A stretch of DNA of 64,000 nt from contig JAIXWR010000020.1 of NCBI GenBank assembly GCA_027491155.1, positions 1 through 64,000 on the forward strand, written 5' to 3'. The position numbers and the translations under genes were made by a program. The notes under the pieces were generated by a model that saw only the letters and a program-made list of their open reading frames with translations, was not told where the DNA came from and made no database searches. Each line of letters opens with the position of its first letter. Within the stretch, counting starts at the first letter, position 1. This document shows positions 29,383-37,761 of the stretch, piece after piece. The DNA is from Verrucomicrobiaceae bacterium (GTDB taxonomy: Bacteria; Verrucomicrobiota; Verrucomicrobiia; Verrucomicrobiales; Akkermansiaceae).

Positions 29383-30991
29383 CGGCGGCGGGCCGCGACT
29401 CCAGTTCCAGGCCGAGCAGGCAGACGTCGTCGTCGAAATGATGGCCCTCCGAGTAGTGGAGGACGCGGTCGAGCACCTGGTCGAGCATGCCTTCCAGGGT
29501 GGCCTCCCCGCCGCCGGCGGCGGTTTCCATCAGGCGCTTCTCGAGGAAGGGTTCGCCCTCCTCGTTTTCCGCTTCGAGGATGCCGTCGGTGAACAGCAGA
29601 AGGCGCCGGATTTCCGCGAGCGGGACTTCGCCGGCCGGGTAGTCGGCCCGGGCGACCAGGCCGAGGCCGGGACCCTTTTCCTTGCGGGTGGCGGCGAGCT
29701 GGCGGACGCCGGCGGGACCGGTGGCGATCGCCCCGGGGTGGCCGGCACAGGCGTAGCGGAGGGTGCCGGAACCGAGGTCGATCACGGCGTAGAAGGCGGT
29801 GGCGAACATGGTGGCTCCGGCGCGGTCGAGGATCGCGTTCAGGCCGCTGTTCAGGCCGCGCAGGAAGGCGGAGGGGTCGTCGGCGCTGCGGCGCTGTTTT
29901 TCCAGCAGCCCGCGGAGCATGGCGACCACCAGCGCCGAGCGGACGCCGTGGCCCATCACGTCGCAGATCAGCACGCCGGCGGTGTCGTCGGAAATGCGCA
30001 GGATCTCGAAGAAATCGCCCGCCATGCCGGAGATCGGCAGGTAGCGGGAGCCGAAGCGCAGCGCTCGGTTGCCGCCGGCGATCTCGGGAAAGGTCGAGCT
30101 GGCGAGGGTCTGCTGGATTTCCCGGGCGAGGTGGAGTTCCTCCTCGTAGGCTTGGTTGCGCACCTGCAATTCGGCGGCCAGCGCGGTGGCTTCCTGCTGG
30201 GCTTCGACCAGCTCGGTGACGTCGCTGGAAACGCCGAAGGTGCCCTTGATCCGGCCCGCGCGGTCGATCCACGGGAACTTCGAGGTGAGCACCCAGGTGA
30301 CTTTCCCCTCCTCCCGCACCTCGCGCTCGAGCTTGCCGGTGACCGGCTCGCCGCTGGCCATGATCCGGCGTTCGTCGGCCTCGGCTTCCTTCCAGTGGGC
30401 GGAGGCGAAGAAGTCGCGGTCGTGCTTGCCGATCACCGTGGCCGGGCCCGGCTGGCCGTTCCACTCGGCCATCTGCCGGTTCACCAGCACGAAGCGCGAT
30501 TCAAGGTCCTTGAAATAGATCTGCAGCGGCACCCGGTCGATCAGGGTGCGCAGGATGTGCCGTTCTTCCTCGATCTGCGCCTCGGCCTCCTTGCGCAGCG
30601 AGATGTCGATCATCGAGCCGGCGATCCGCTGCGCATGGCCGTCGCGCGAGCGGACCACCGTGCCGCGGATCCTCAGCCAGCGCCAGCGGTCGCCGCCGGT
30701 TTTCAAGCGGCAGTCGATGGCGAACAGCTCCGGTCCGGCCGGGTCCAGGGCGTTGCGCAGGGCCTGGCTGAAGCGGACGCGGTCGTCGGGGTGGACCGTG
30801 TCGTGGGGCTCCAGGAAAAGATTCGGCGCCGAAGAGGGGCTGCACTCGAGGAACTCGAGGATCCGGCGGGAGTAGTAGATGCCGTCCTTGCCGACCCACC
30901 AGTCCCAGATGCCCTCGTTGGACGCCTTCAGCGCGAGGACCAGCCGCTCCGCGTCCTCGTTCCCGTTGCCCGCGCTTTCCGAACCGCTCAT
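29372..30991 (-). CDS. PAS-PAS-SpoIIE (PP2C-type) serine phosphatase
   Basis: 539 residues without membrane segments. Two PAS domains (about 20-140 and 150-270; the second contains VIGKHDRDFF and GTFGVSSDVTEL) are linked by helices to a PP2C/SpoIIE domain (about 300-530) with ISGMAGDFFEI, LICDVMGHGVRSAL, CAGHPGAI and the terminal DDDVCLLGL motifs carrying metal-binding aspartates. Such RsbU/RsbP-like proteins dephosphorylate an anti-sigma antagonist in response to a ligand or redox state sensed by PAS. No antagonist or anti-sigma gene is adjacent. Start at ATG 30991; ATG 31009 is possible. Confidence 0.85.
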   Translation of the reverse strand: MSGSESAGNGNEDAERLVLALKASNEGIWDWWVGKDGIYYSRRILEFLECSPSSAPNLFLEPHDTVHPDDRVRFSQALRNALDPAGPELFAIDCRLKTGGDRWRWLRIRGTVVRSRDGHAQRIAGSMIDISLRKEAEAQIEEERHILRTLIDRVPLQIYFKDLESRFVLVNRQMAEWNGQPGPATVIGKHDRDFFASAHWKEAEADERRIMASGEPVTGKLEREVREEGKVTWVLTSKFPWIDRAGRIKGTFGVSSDVTELVEAQQEATALAAELQVRNQAYEEELHLAREIQQTLASSTFPEIAGGNRALRFGSRYLPISGMAGDFFEILRISDDTAGVLICDVMGHGVRSALVVAMLRGLLEKQRRSADDPSAFLRGLNSGLNAILDRAGATMFATAFYAVIDLGSGTLRYACAGHPGAIATGPAGVRQLAATRKEKGPGLGLVARADYPAGEVPLAEIRRLLLFTDGILEAENEEGEPFLEKRLMETAAGGGEATLEGMLDQVLDRVLHYSEGHHFDDDVCLLGLELESRPAAVSR

Positions 30992-31046
30992 CGGTGTCCA
31001 GACAATCATCGCCGCGGGCCGGCGGCAATCCCGGTTTGGCCCGGCT

Positions 31047-31574
31047 TCACCGCGGCCGCGGCAGGAGCGGCAGCAGTTCCTTGAAGAAGGTGTCGTCCTC
31101 GATGTCGGTGTGGACCATCCCGCCGGGGCCGAAGTATTTCCATTCGTGGCAGCCGTAGCAGAGCTGGAGCACCCGCTGCTTGCCGCCCTTGGTCCAGACC
31201 AGCGCGTAGTCGGGGTGGAAGCCGGCGCAGGTGGTCTTGAGGGCCAGCGCCTGGTGGGATGCGGTCCGCTTGTAGATCTCCAGAACCTTGCGCGCGGTGT
31301 CCGGCTTGGCATCCATCGGCTCGGCGTGGAACTTGAAGTCCTGGAACTCGACCCAGCCGCCCTTCTTGACCTGCCGCTCGTAGAGCGACTTGCGGGTCAG
31401 CGGATGGACCAGCCCGCGGTAGATCTTCACGTCGTTGGCCGACTTCAGGATGTCCACCTCCGCACCCCACTGCGCGTGCATTTCGGACTCGCGCATCGGG
31501 ATGCCGCCGCTCCAGCAGGTCTTGGTGGCGCAGGAGGCGGAGAGCAGGGCGATCGCGAGCAAGGCGAGTTTCAT
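31047..31574 (-). CDS. Lipoprotein of unknown function
   Basis: 175 residues. Signal MKLALLAIALLSASC with a lipobox (LSASC, Cys15). The mature domain has KTTCAGFHPDYALVW and LCYGCHEWKYFGPGG; the CxxC-H motif resembles but does not prove a haem or metal site. The gene lies 55 bases upstream of the phosphatase on the same strand. Not recognised. Confidence 0.65.
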   Translation of the reverse strand: MKLALLAIALLSASCATKTCWSGGIPMRESEMHAQWGAEVDILKSANDVKIYRGLVHPLTRKSLYERQVKKGGWVEFQDFKFHAEPMDAKPDTARKVLEIYKRTASHQALALKTTCAGFHPDYALVWTKGGKQRVLQLCYGCHEWKYFGPGGMVHTDIEDDTFFKELLPLLPRPR

Positions 31575-31626
31575 GGGAGCGACGCTAGCAGGACCGCGGC
31601 CGCTGTCACGTTCCGGAAAAGGGGCA

Positions 31627-32232
31627 TCAGCCGGCGGAAAAGACGGCCAGCCGGCGGTCGACCGATTTTCCCGGGGCATCCGGCAGCGGGCGGCTGTGCG
31701 GATGCGGAATTTCCGCCCGCCGCAGCGCGCCGCATTGGAGCAGGCAGGCGCTGGCGAGTTCGTGCTCGCGGTCGAAATACGACGTGATCGCCAGCAGGCC
31801 GCCGGGCTTGAGCGCGGCTAGGGCATTCTTGAAAAGGACCAGCCACACGGTGGGGTCGTGCCAGTAGTTCTGGTGGCGGATGAAGATGAAATCGAAGGGC
31901 GGGAGCTGCTTCATCCGGTCGGTCCGCGAGGCGTCGCCGGCGCGGAAATCGAGCTGCCAGCCCGGCGGCGCGGCGGGAATCCAGCGCGACCGGGCTTCGG
32001 CGATCTCCGGCGGCCGGAGGTCGATCCCCAGGTAGAACAGCTCCGCCGCCAGCGGGGCCGCGGCGGCGAGCAGCACGCCGGTCTCGTCGGCGCGGCCGCA
32101 GGCCAGGTTCAGCACCGCCGGCTTGGCCGGAGCCTGCCAGCCCGCCGCGTGCAGGCCCAGCCCGAGCAGGGAGCCGAGGCGGCGGACATCGGCATCGATG
32201 CCGGGAAAGCTGAAGGGGATCGCGGGCTGCAA
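31627..32232 (-). CDS. Class I SAM-dependent methyltransferase
   Basis: 201 residues. Motif I is VLNLACGRADETGVLL, the acidic end of strand 2 is FYLGIDLRPPEIAEAR, then FRAGDASRTD and FDFIFIRHQNYWHD (motif IV region), and LKPGGLLAITSYF (motif VI). The substrate is unknown. The start is a TTG at 32232, for which no ribosome-binding site is seen, so the true N terminus is uncertain by a few codons. Confidence 0.78.
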   Translation of the reverse strand: MQPAIPFSFPGIDADVRRLGSLLGLGLHAAGWQAPAKPAVLNLACGRADETGVLLAAAAPLAAELFYLGIDLRPPEIAEARSRWIPAAPPGWQLDFRAGDASRTDRMKQLPPFDFIFIRHQNYWHDPTVWLVLFKNALAALKPGGLLAITSYFDREHELASACLLQCGALRRAEIPHPHSRPLPDAPGKSVDRRLAVFSAG

Positions 32233-32330
32233 GGCGCTGCAGTCAGGCTCGCCCCACGACGGAATTCAAGTTTGTCTTCCCTCGCCCGGCTTGGTACTCC
32301 AGTCGTTTTCCGCCCGAAATCCTGCGACTC

Positions 32331-33485
32331 ATGGTTCCCAGCACCTCCCCCGTCCGTCCGGTCGATCCGGCCCTCCAGGCCTCGATCGCCCACATTGCCA
32401 ACCAGTTCGCGATCGAGGGCGACTTCCTGCACGGCGAGGAAATCGAGAGCGGCCACATCAATTCCACCTACCGCGCCTCCTTCGAGACCTCCAACGGCGC
32501 GATCCACCGCTACATCCTGCAGCGGATCAACGAGAAGGTCTTCAAGGACCCCGTGGCGGTGATGCGCAACGTCGAGTGCGTGACCCGCCACATCAACTGG
32601 AAGGTGCTGCGCGTGAAGAAGGACCTCGGCGGCCAGACCTTGAACCTCTACCCCGGCCGCGGCGGGAAATCCTGGGTCGTGGGGCCGAACGGCGGCGTCT
32701 GGCGTTGCTACAACTCGATCGAGGGCTGCGTGACCTACGACATCGTCGAAAACACCCGCCAGGCCTACCAGGCGGCGCGCGCCTTCGGCTCGTTCCAGGA
32801 CCTGGTCAGCGACCTGCCGGCCAGCGAGATCGAGGAAACCATCCCGGACTTCCACCACACCCGCCGCCGCTTCGAGCGCCTGATGGAAGTCGCCGACGCC
32901 GATCCGCACGGCCGCGCCGGCACGGTGGCGGAGGAACTCGAATTCGTCCGGCGCCGCGAGGCCGATACCGGCGTGGTGCTCGACCTGCTGGCCCGCCAGT
33001 ACATCCCGCGGCGCATCACCCACAACGACACCAAGATCAACAACGTGATGATCGACGCGGAGTCCGACGAGGCGGTCTGCGTGATCGACCTCGACACCGT
33101 GATGCCCGGGGCCTCGCTTTACGACTTCGGCGACCTGGTCCGCACCGCCACCAGCCCGGCGGCGGAGGACGAGCGCGACCTGTCGAAGGTGGTGATGCAG
33201 ATGCCGATGTTCGAAGCCTTGATCGACGGCTACCTGGACGCGGCGAACGAGTTCCTCAACGACGCCGAAGCCGAGCACCTCGCCTTTTCCGGCAAGCTGA
33301 TCACGCTCGAGACCGGCATCCGCTTCCTCACCGACTTCCTGGAAGGCGACAGCTACTTCAAGATCCACCGCGAGGGCCACAACCTCGACCGCTGCCGCAC
33401 GCAGTTCAAGCTGGTCGCCGAGATCGAGCGCCAGCAGCAGGCGATGGAGAAATTCGTGGGCAAGGTGCGCAAGGGGAAGCGGTAG
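32331..33485 (+). CDS. N-acetylhexosamine 1-kinase-like phosphotransferase (NahK type)
   Basis: 384 residues, APH fold. HINSTYRASFE is the N-lobe glycine-loop region. The catalytic loop is ITHNDTKINNVMID (His231, Asp233) and the metal site CVIDLDTVMPG (about 251-259), followed by YDFGDLVRTAT. The HNDTK plus IDLDTVMPG pair is the hallmark of NahK/LnpB-like kinases, which phosphorylate GlcNAc and GalNAc at C1. No lacto-N-biose phosphorylase cluster surrounds it. The sugar specificity is inference. Confidence 0.78.
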   Translation: MVPSTSPVRPVDPALQASIAHIANQFAIEGDFLHGEEIESGHINSTYRASFETSNGAIHRYILQRINEKVFKDPVAVMRNVECVTRHINWKVLRVKKDLGGQTLNLYPGRGGKSWVVGPNGGVWRCYNSIEGCVTYDIVENTRQAYQAARAFGSFQDLVSDLPASEIEETIPDFHHTRRRFERLMEVADADPHGRAGTVAEELEFVRRREADTGVVLDLLARQYIPRRITHNDTKINNVMIDAESDEAVCVIDLDTVMPGASLYDFGDLVRTATSPAAEDERDLSKVVMQMPMFEALIDGYLDAANEFLNDAEAEHLAFSGKLITLETGIRFLTDFLEGDSYFKIHREGHNLDRCRTQFKLVAEIERQQQAMEKFVGKVRKGKR

Positions 33486-33628
33486 GGTGCTGCGCGAAGG
33501 CTCCGCCCCGCGGAAACGACGCGGACGGCATGCCCTGACGATGCGGTTTCGAACCAGGCAGCCAATCCGCCTGAATCGCCCTGCGGGCCGGTGGCACGCG
33601 GTCCCGGGATACTCCGCGCACTCTTCGG

Positions 33629-34738
33629 TCAGCGCTTGCGCGCCGCCGCGGTGAGCTCGGCGACGAGGCGGTGCAGGACCAGCCGGTGGTCGAGGCCGGT
33701 GGTGACCAGCGAGCGGTCGGCATTCAGGGCGGATTCCATCGCGCCGCGCAGGCCCTCCATCGTGAACTGCCCGGCGCCGCGCAGGTTGAGGAACAGCGGG
33801 TAGGCGTTCACCCCGCCGGCCTTCTTCTGGGGCAGCCACATCCGCTCGACGGCCGGCAGGCGGTCGAGCGCCGCGGCGAAGGCCTTGTAGTCGCGGGTGG
33901 GAAGATTCTTTTCGGAAAGCACCTTCGCCATGAAGAGATTCCGCACCGTCGGGATGATCGACGCGCGCATCAGCCCGATCGCGCTTTCCCCCCGCTCGAG
34001 CTGCTGGTCGATCAGTTCCAGCGCCCGCGAGGCGTCGCCGTTCTGCAAGGCGTTGCCGATCTCGAAGACGATGCCGGCCCGGCTCAGGGGGACCATCTTG
34101 CGGACGTCGTCGGTCGTCACCTCGCGGCGGTCGGGGCCGAGGTAGAGGTCGATCTTTTCCAGCTCGTTGCCGATCTGGCGGGTCGCCTCGCCGGCCAGCA
34201 TGACGAAAAGCTCCAATGCCTCGGGCTCGAAGCGGAGGCCGAGGTCCTTCGCCCGTCTGGAGACCAGTCCGGCGACTTCCTCCTGCCAGCCGTCGCGCGA
34301 GGTGTCGATCTTGTCGAAGATCCGCACGCTGGCGTTCTTCTCGAGGAACTTCCAGAAGGCGCGGCGCTTGTCGATGCCGGTGGCGCTGAGGAGGAACACC
34401 ACGCCTTTGCCGAGGCCGGCCTCCAGGCAGTCCTTGAGCGACTCGACCCCGGACAAGGTGCGTTCCGAGCGGCCGGTGACGTCGTCGACCAGGAAGCTGG
34501 CGTTCTTCAGCCAGACCACCTTGCCGTTGCCGAAGAAGGGCAGGGTTTGCAGGGCTTCCACCACCGCGCGGCAGATCTGGAAGGCTCCCTCGGAATTGTC
34601 CGCGTTGCCGTCGATGGTCTCGTGCGTGAAGCCGTCGTCCACCCCGCCGGTGAGCTCGCGGTGCAGCCTCAGCGCTTCTTCTTTCACGCGGCCGTCGTCG
34701 CTGCCGACGATGGCGTGGATGTTCGGCGTGGAGGGCAC
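33629..34738 (-). CDS. holA: DNA polymerase III delta subunit
   Basis: 369 residues, start GTG 34738. The N-terminal HAIVGSDDGRVKEEA replaces the degenerate P-loop typical of HolA; VVWLKNASFL, LGLRFEPEALELFVMLAGEATRQIGNELEKI (read as EALELF and GNELEKI) and AFAAALDRLPA belong to the three-domain delta fold. It opens the sliding clamp as part of the clamp loader. Downstream gap 33486-33628 holds no feature I can recognise. Confidence 0.88.
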   Translation of the reverse strand: MPSTPNIHAIVGSDDGRVKEEALRLHRELTGGVDDGFTHETIDGNADNSEGAFQICRAVVEALQTLPFFGNGKVVWLKNASFLVDDVTGRSERTLSGVESLKDCLEAGLGKGVVFLLSATGIDKRRAFWKFLEKNASVRIFDKIDTSRDGWQEEVAGLVSRRAKDLGLRFEPEALELFVMLAGEATRQIGNELEKIDLYLGPDRREVTTDDVRKMVPLSRAGIVFEIGNALQNGDASRALELIDQQLERGESAIGLMRASIIPTVRNLFMAKVLSEKNLPTRDYKAFAAALDRLPAVERMWLPQKKAGGVNAYPLFLNLRGAGQFTMEGLRGAMESALNADRSLVTTGLDHRLVLHRLVAELTAAARKR

Positions 34739-34780
34739 GCCGCAGGTTTAGAGGGCGGGTTCCGGCGGTGCAAGCCGTCG

Positions 34781-34814
34781 AAACAAAAAGGCCCGGCCGG
34801 AAAACCGGCCGGGC
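34781..34814 (-). terminator. Rho-independent terminator of first EF-hand gene
   Basis: On the minus strand GCCCGGCCGG-TTTT-CCGGCCGGGC, a perfect 10-bp stem, is followed by CTTTTTGTTT. Confidence 0.93.
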
Positions 34815-34836
34815 AGCGGGGAATCGCGGGAGCGGC

Positions 34837-35343
34837 TCAGACCTTGATGTTCGCTCCGAACTCGGCGGGGGAAAGCCGGCCGTCGTCGTTCTTGTCGAGC
34901 TTCTCGAAGGCCTTCATCGAGCTCGCCCGGCTGGATGCCGACTGGATGCGGGTCGCGAAGAATTCATCGGGGCTCAGGAAACCGTCGCGGTAGGTGTCCG
35001 CGGTGAAGAACATCTCGGTCTTGTCCGGATTGATCTTCCGGCCGCCGTTGGACTCGATGAAGTCGGAGAGATAAACGCCGCGCCCGATCTTGATGATCCC
35101 GCGGTTGTCCAACCAGCGGCCGCTCAACTGGTTGAAGCGGAACAGGGTGACGACCGGGCGCTCGCTGGCACCGTAGGAGTTCGAGAACTCCTCGAAGTCG
35201 AGGATCCCGTTGTCGTCGGTGTCGGCTTCTTCGAACAACTGGGTGAAGACGACGACCTTGCCGGATTTCGCCTTTTTGCCGGGAGCGGCGTGGGCGAGGG
35301 GCATCGCGAGGGCGGCAACAATAAGGAGGGGTGTAATTTTCAT
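34837..35343 (-). CDS. Secreted EF-hand protein 1
   Basis: 168 residues with a signal peptide (MKITPLLIVAALAMPLAHA). Three EF-hand loops are visible: DTDDNGILDFEEF, DTYRDGFLSPDEF and DKNDDGRLSPAEF. Between the first two lies FSNSYGASERPVVTLFRF and DFIESNGGRKINPDKTE, shared with the two neighbours. It is probably a periplasmic or extracellular calcium-binding protein. It has its own terminator. Confidence 0.82.
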   Translation of the reverse strand: MKITPLLIVAALAMPLAHAAPGKKAKSGKVVVFTQLFEEADTDDNGILDFEEFSNSYGASERPVVTLFRFNQLSGRWLDNRGIIKIGRGVYLSDFIESNGGRKINPDKTEMFFTADTYRDGFLSPDEFFATRIQSASSRASSMKAFEKLDKNDDGRLSPAEFGANIKV

Positions 35344-35430
35344 GTAACGAAACGATCCAAGGCGGGAGCCTCCGGGGTGTCAACCGGCAAGTCCGGAAAT
35401 GCCCGGCAGGGGGGCTCCGGGGCCGGGAAA

Positions 35431-35462
35431 TGAAAATGCCCGGCCGCATGGCGACCGGGCAT
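35431..35462 (-). terminator. Rho-independent terminator of second EF-hand gene
   Basis: On the minus strand ATGCCCGGTCGC-CAT-GCGGCCGGGCAT, one mismatch, followed by TTTTCATTT. Confidence 0.82.
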
Positions 35463-35491
35463 CGTGAATCGGGAAAGAGGATGTCGACGGA

Positions 35492-36007
35492 TCAGCCCGG
35501 GATGGACCCGATGCCGAACTCCTGCGGCGAGATCTGGTTGTCGTTGTTCTTATCCAGCTTGTCGAAGGCCTTGACCGCGGAAGCCTCGGTCGAGGCCGAC
35601 TGGATGCGGGTGGCGAAGAACTCTTCCAAGCTCAGGAAGCCGTTGTCGTTGTCATCAGCCGCGAAGAAGATCTGCGCCTTGCTCGGGTTGATCCTCCGGC
35701 CGCCGTTGGACTCGATGAAGTCTTCAAGGCGGATGCCGCGGATTTCGATCGGGAAGCCGCGCTCTTCCGATTTGAAGAAGCGGGCCAGCGCGTCGTAACG
35801 GATCTCGGTGATCACCGGGCGCTCGCTGGCTCCGTAGGAGTTCGAGAACTCTTCGAAGTTGAGGATACCGTTGCCGCTGGTGTCGGCTTCGTTGAAGAGA
35901 TTCGTGAAGACGACCACCTTGGCGGGCGACACTTTCCGGGATTCGCCGGCGAGGGCGGAGGACACCGTCAAGCCAAGGGCGAGACTGAGGAGGAGGGTTG
36001 GTTTCAT
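35492..36007 (-). CDS. Secreted EF-hand protein 2
   Basis: 171 residues, signal MKPTLLLSLALGLTVSSALA. The loops are DTSGNGILNFEEF, DDNDNGFLSLEEF and DKNNDNQISPQEF, and it shares NSYGASERPV and DFIESNGGRRINPSK with protein 1, to which it is the closest. Start at ATG 36007. Clearly a tandem duplicate. Confidence 0.82.
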   Translation of the reverse strand: MKPTLLLSLALGLTVSSALAGESRKVSPAKVVVFTNLFNEADTSGNGILNFEEFSNSYGASERPVITEIRYDALARFFKSEERGFPIEIRGIRLEDFIESNGGRRINPSKAQIFFAADDNDNGFLSLEEFFATRIQSASTEASAVKAFDKLDKNNDNQISPQEFGIGSIPG

Positions 36008-36085
36008 AGCACCGCCATGGACGCAAGATCCGGATACCCCTGTCAATCCGCAACTCGGGTCGGTAAAGAAGGACCCCCGGCGGCT

Positions 36086-36592
36086 TCAGGCGGGATCGAG
36101 GAGACCCCATTCCTCCGGTGAAATCAGCCCGTCGTCGTTGCGGTCGAGCTTGTCGAAGGAATCGAAGATGCTGCCCCGGACCGCGGATTTCTGGATCCGG
36201 GTGACAGGGTATTCGAGCCAGTCGATGAAGCCGTCGGAATTGTCGTCGGCGAGCAGGAAGATGTCCTCCTTGGTCGGGTTGAACTTCCGGCCGCCGTTCG
36301 CCTCGATGAAGTCCGCGAGAAAGACGCCGCGCACCACGATCTCGTTGCCACGGGTCGACACGACGGGGATGGAAAGCGTGGCGAAGCGGTATTCGGTCAC
36401 TACCAGCCTGGGGCTGGCACCGTAGGAGTTCGCGAACTCCGCTTCGTCGAGGTAGTCGTTGCCGTCGGTGTTGGCCTCGTTGAAGAGGCGGGTGAGGACC
36501 ACCTCCCGGGCGGACTTCTTTTTTCCCGGGCTTGCCGCGAGGAGCGGAGCCGGGAGCAACACGGCGAGGGCGAGGAGCAGGGCGCTTTTCAT
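36086..36592 (-). CDS. Secreted EF-hand protein 3
   Basis: 168 residues, signal MKSALLLALAVLLPAPLLA. The loops are NTDGNDYLDEAEF (Asn at position 1), DDNSDGFIDWLEY and DRNDDGLISPEEW. NSYGASPRLVVTEYRF and DFIEANGGRKFNPTK mark it as the most diverged of the three paralogues. Start at ATG 36592. I see no convincing terminator directly behind it. Confidence 0.82.
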   Translation of the reverse strand: MKSALLLALAVLLPAPLLAASPGKKKSAREVVLTRLFNEANTDGNDYLDEAEFANSYGASPRLVVTEYRFATLSIPVVSTRGNEIVVRGVFLADFIEANGGRKFNPTKEDIFLLADDNSDGFIDWLEYPVTRIQKSAVRGSIFDSFDKLDRNDDGLISPEEWGLLDPA

Positions 36593-36656
36593 GGCACGCT
36601 CAGTAACGCCGGGATCCGGCTTTCCTGTCAAACGGCAACTCGCCCGCCGCGGCTTT

Positions 36657-37169
36657 CTAACTGCCGGGCCGCGGCTTGTCCTCGCCGGCCTTCTTGCGTT
36701 CGCGGGCTTCCCGGAAGAAGCCCTGGATCAGGGCCAGCGATTCCTCGCCGAGGACGCCGGAAACCACCTCGCAGCGGTGGTTGAGCGGCGGGTTGGCATC
36801 GAGCAGGTTGATCCAGCCGCCGGCCGCGCCGGCCTTCGGATCGGGGCAGCCGAAGACCACCCGCTCCGGCCGGCAGTGGACGATCGCCCCGGCGCACATC
36901 GGGCACGGCTCCTTCGTCACGTAGAGCGTGCACTTTTCCAGCCGCCAGTCGCCGAGCGCCTGCTGGGCCGCGGTCAAGGCCAGCATTTCCGCGTGGGCGG
37001 TGGCGTCCCTCAGCGTCTCCACCTGGTTCCAGGCGCGGGCGATGATTTTCCCTTCATGCGCGATCACGCAGCCGACCGGCACCTCGGTCGCCGCATAGGC
37101 CTTGCGCGCCTCCCGCAGGGCCTGGCCCATGAAGAAGTCGTCGCTGCTCAGGTCGATGATCGGATCCAC
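36657..37169 (-). CDS. tadA: tRNA adenosine(34) deaminase
   Basis: 170 residues from GTG 37169. Zinc and catalytic residues are His59 and Glu61 (ATAHAEML) and Cys89/Cys92 (EPCPMCAGAI), with the C-terminal RCEVVSGVLGEES typical of TadA. It converts A34 to inosine in tRNA-Arg. The frame extends upstream to a TTG at 37211, but those codons are a family A repeat array, so the shorter start is preferred. Confidence 0.93.
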   Translation of the reverse strand: MDPIIDLSSDDFFMGQALREARKAYAATEVPVGCVIAHEGKIIARAWNQVETLRDATAHAEMLALTAAQQALGDWRLEKCTLYVTKEPCPMCAGAIVHCRPERVVFGCPDPKAGAAGGWINLLDANPPLNHRCEVVSGVLGEESLALIQGFFREARERKKAGEDKPRPGS

Positions 37170-37177
37170 GCGGGGAG

Positions 37178-37212
37178 AAGAAAGTGCCAAGTCAAAAGTG
37201 CCAAGTGCCAAA
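37178..37212 (-). repeat. Heptad leader array, family A, before tadA
   Basis: On the minus strand TTGGCACTTGGCACTT, then TTGACTTGGCACTTTC: CTTGGCA units at seven-base period, ending about ten bases before the tadA GTG. The array is open in the tadA frame. Confidence 0.65.
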
Positions 37213-37236
37213 CCTAACCACCTTCAGGGAACGGGG

Positions 37237-37608
37237 TCACACAAGGATTCTTCCCACCTTGGCCGCGGCAACCAATCCGGCGATCGTGCATAGCGCGAGC
37301 ACCGTCGCCGCAAAGAGCAGGTAAACCGTCGCACGGCGCTTCACGCTCCACTTCGCGCCGATCGGACTGCAAAGGATGACCGGTGCGATCATAAGACACC
37401 CGAAAACCGTGACGGCGCACGGCAAGATGAACGCCAGGGCGACTTCCTCCTGTGTCGCCTGATACCAGCCAACTCCAACGCCGTAAAACTCCCCTTGGAG
37501 CCAGATTCCGAAGATTCCGGCGAGTGTGGCCATGGAACCGATTCCCAAGGCGGCGGCGGAAAGGGCCTGGAGATTCGGAGCGATCCGATCAAACGATGTG
37601 CGGTTCAT
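37237..37608 (-). CDS. Small three-segment membrane protein
   Basis: 123 residues with three hydrophobic stretches (about 14-38, 55-82, 93-117) separated by short charged loops. No family motif is recognised. It is bracketed by family A heptad arrays in inverted orientation (37178-37212 and 37678-37752), which sets it apart from the neighbouring tadA and rpe. It may belong to the tadA strand transcript. Confidence 0.55.
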   Translation of the reverse strand: MNRTSFDRIAPNLQALSAAALGIGSMATLAGIFGIWLQGEFYGVGVGWYQATQEEVALAFILPCAVTVFGCLMIAPVILCSPIGAKWSVKRRATVYLLFAATVLALCTIAGLVAAAKVGRILV

Positions 37609-37677
37609 GGAAGTGCGATCATACGACCAAAGAAACCGCACCCGCGCGAGCGGCGAATCCGCCTCACATCCGGCCTT

Positions 37678-37752
37678 TGTTGGCACTTGGCACTTCCCTA
37701 CTTGGAACTTTGCATTCCTTGGCACTTGGAACTTTCCCAGTTGGAACTTAAA
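37678..37752 (+). repeat. Heptad leader array, family A, before rpe
   Basis: The longest array in the window: CTTGGCACTTGGCACTT, ACTTGGAACTTTGC, CCTTGGCACTTGGAACTTT and AGTTGGAACTTA in a row, heptads CTTGGMA separated by seven- to ten-base spacers. It ends ten bases before the rpe GTG. Confidence 0.72.
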
Positions 37753-37761
37753 CCTCCCCGC

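Noticed and set aside
33486-33628. 143-base gap between the NahK-like gene and holA considered for an RNA gene
   Set aside because: No tRNA-like cloverleaf, strong hairpin or promoter pattern seen.
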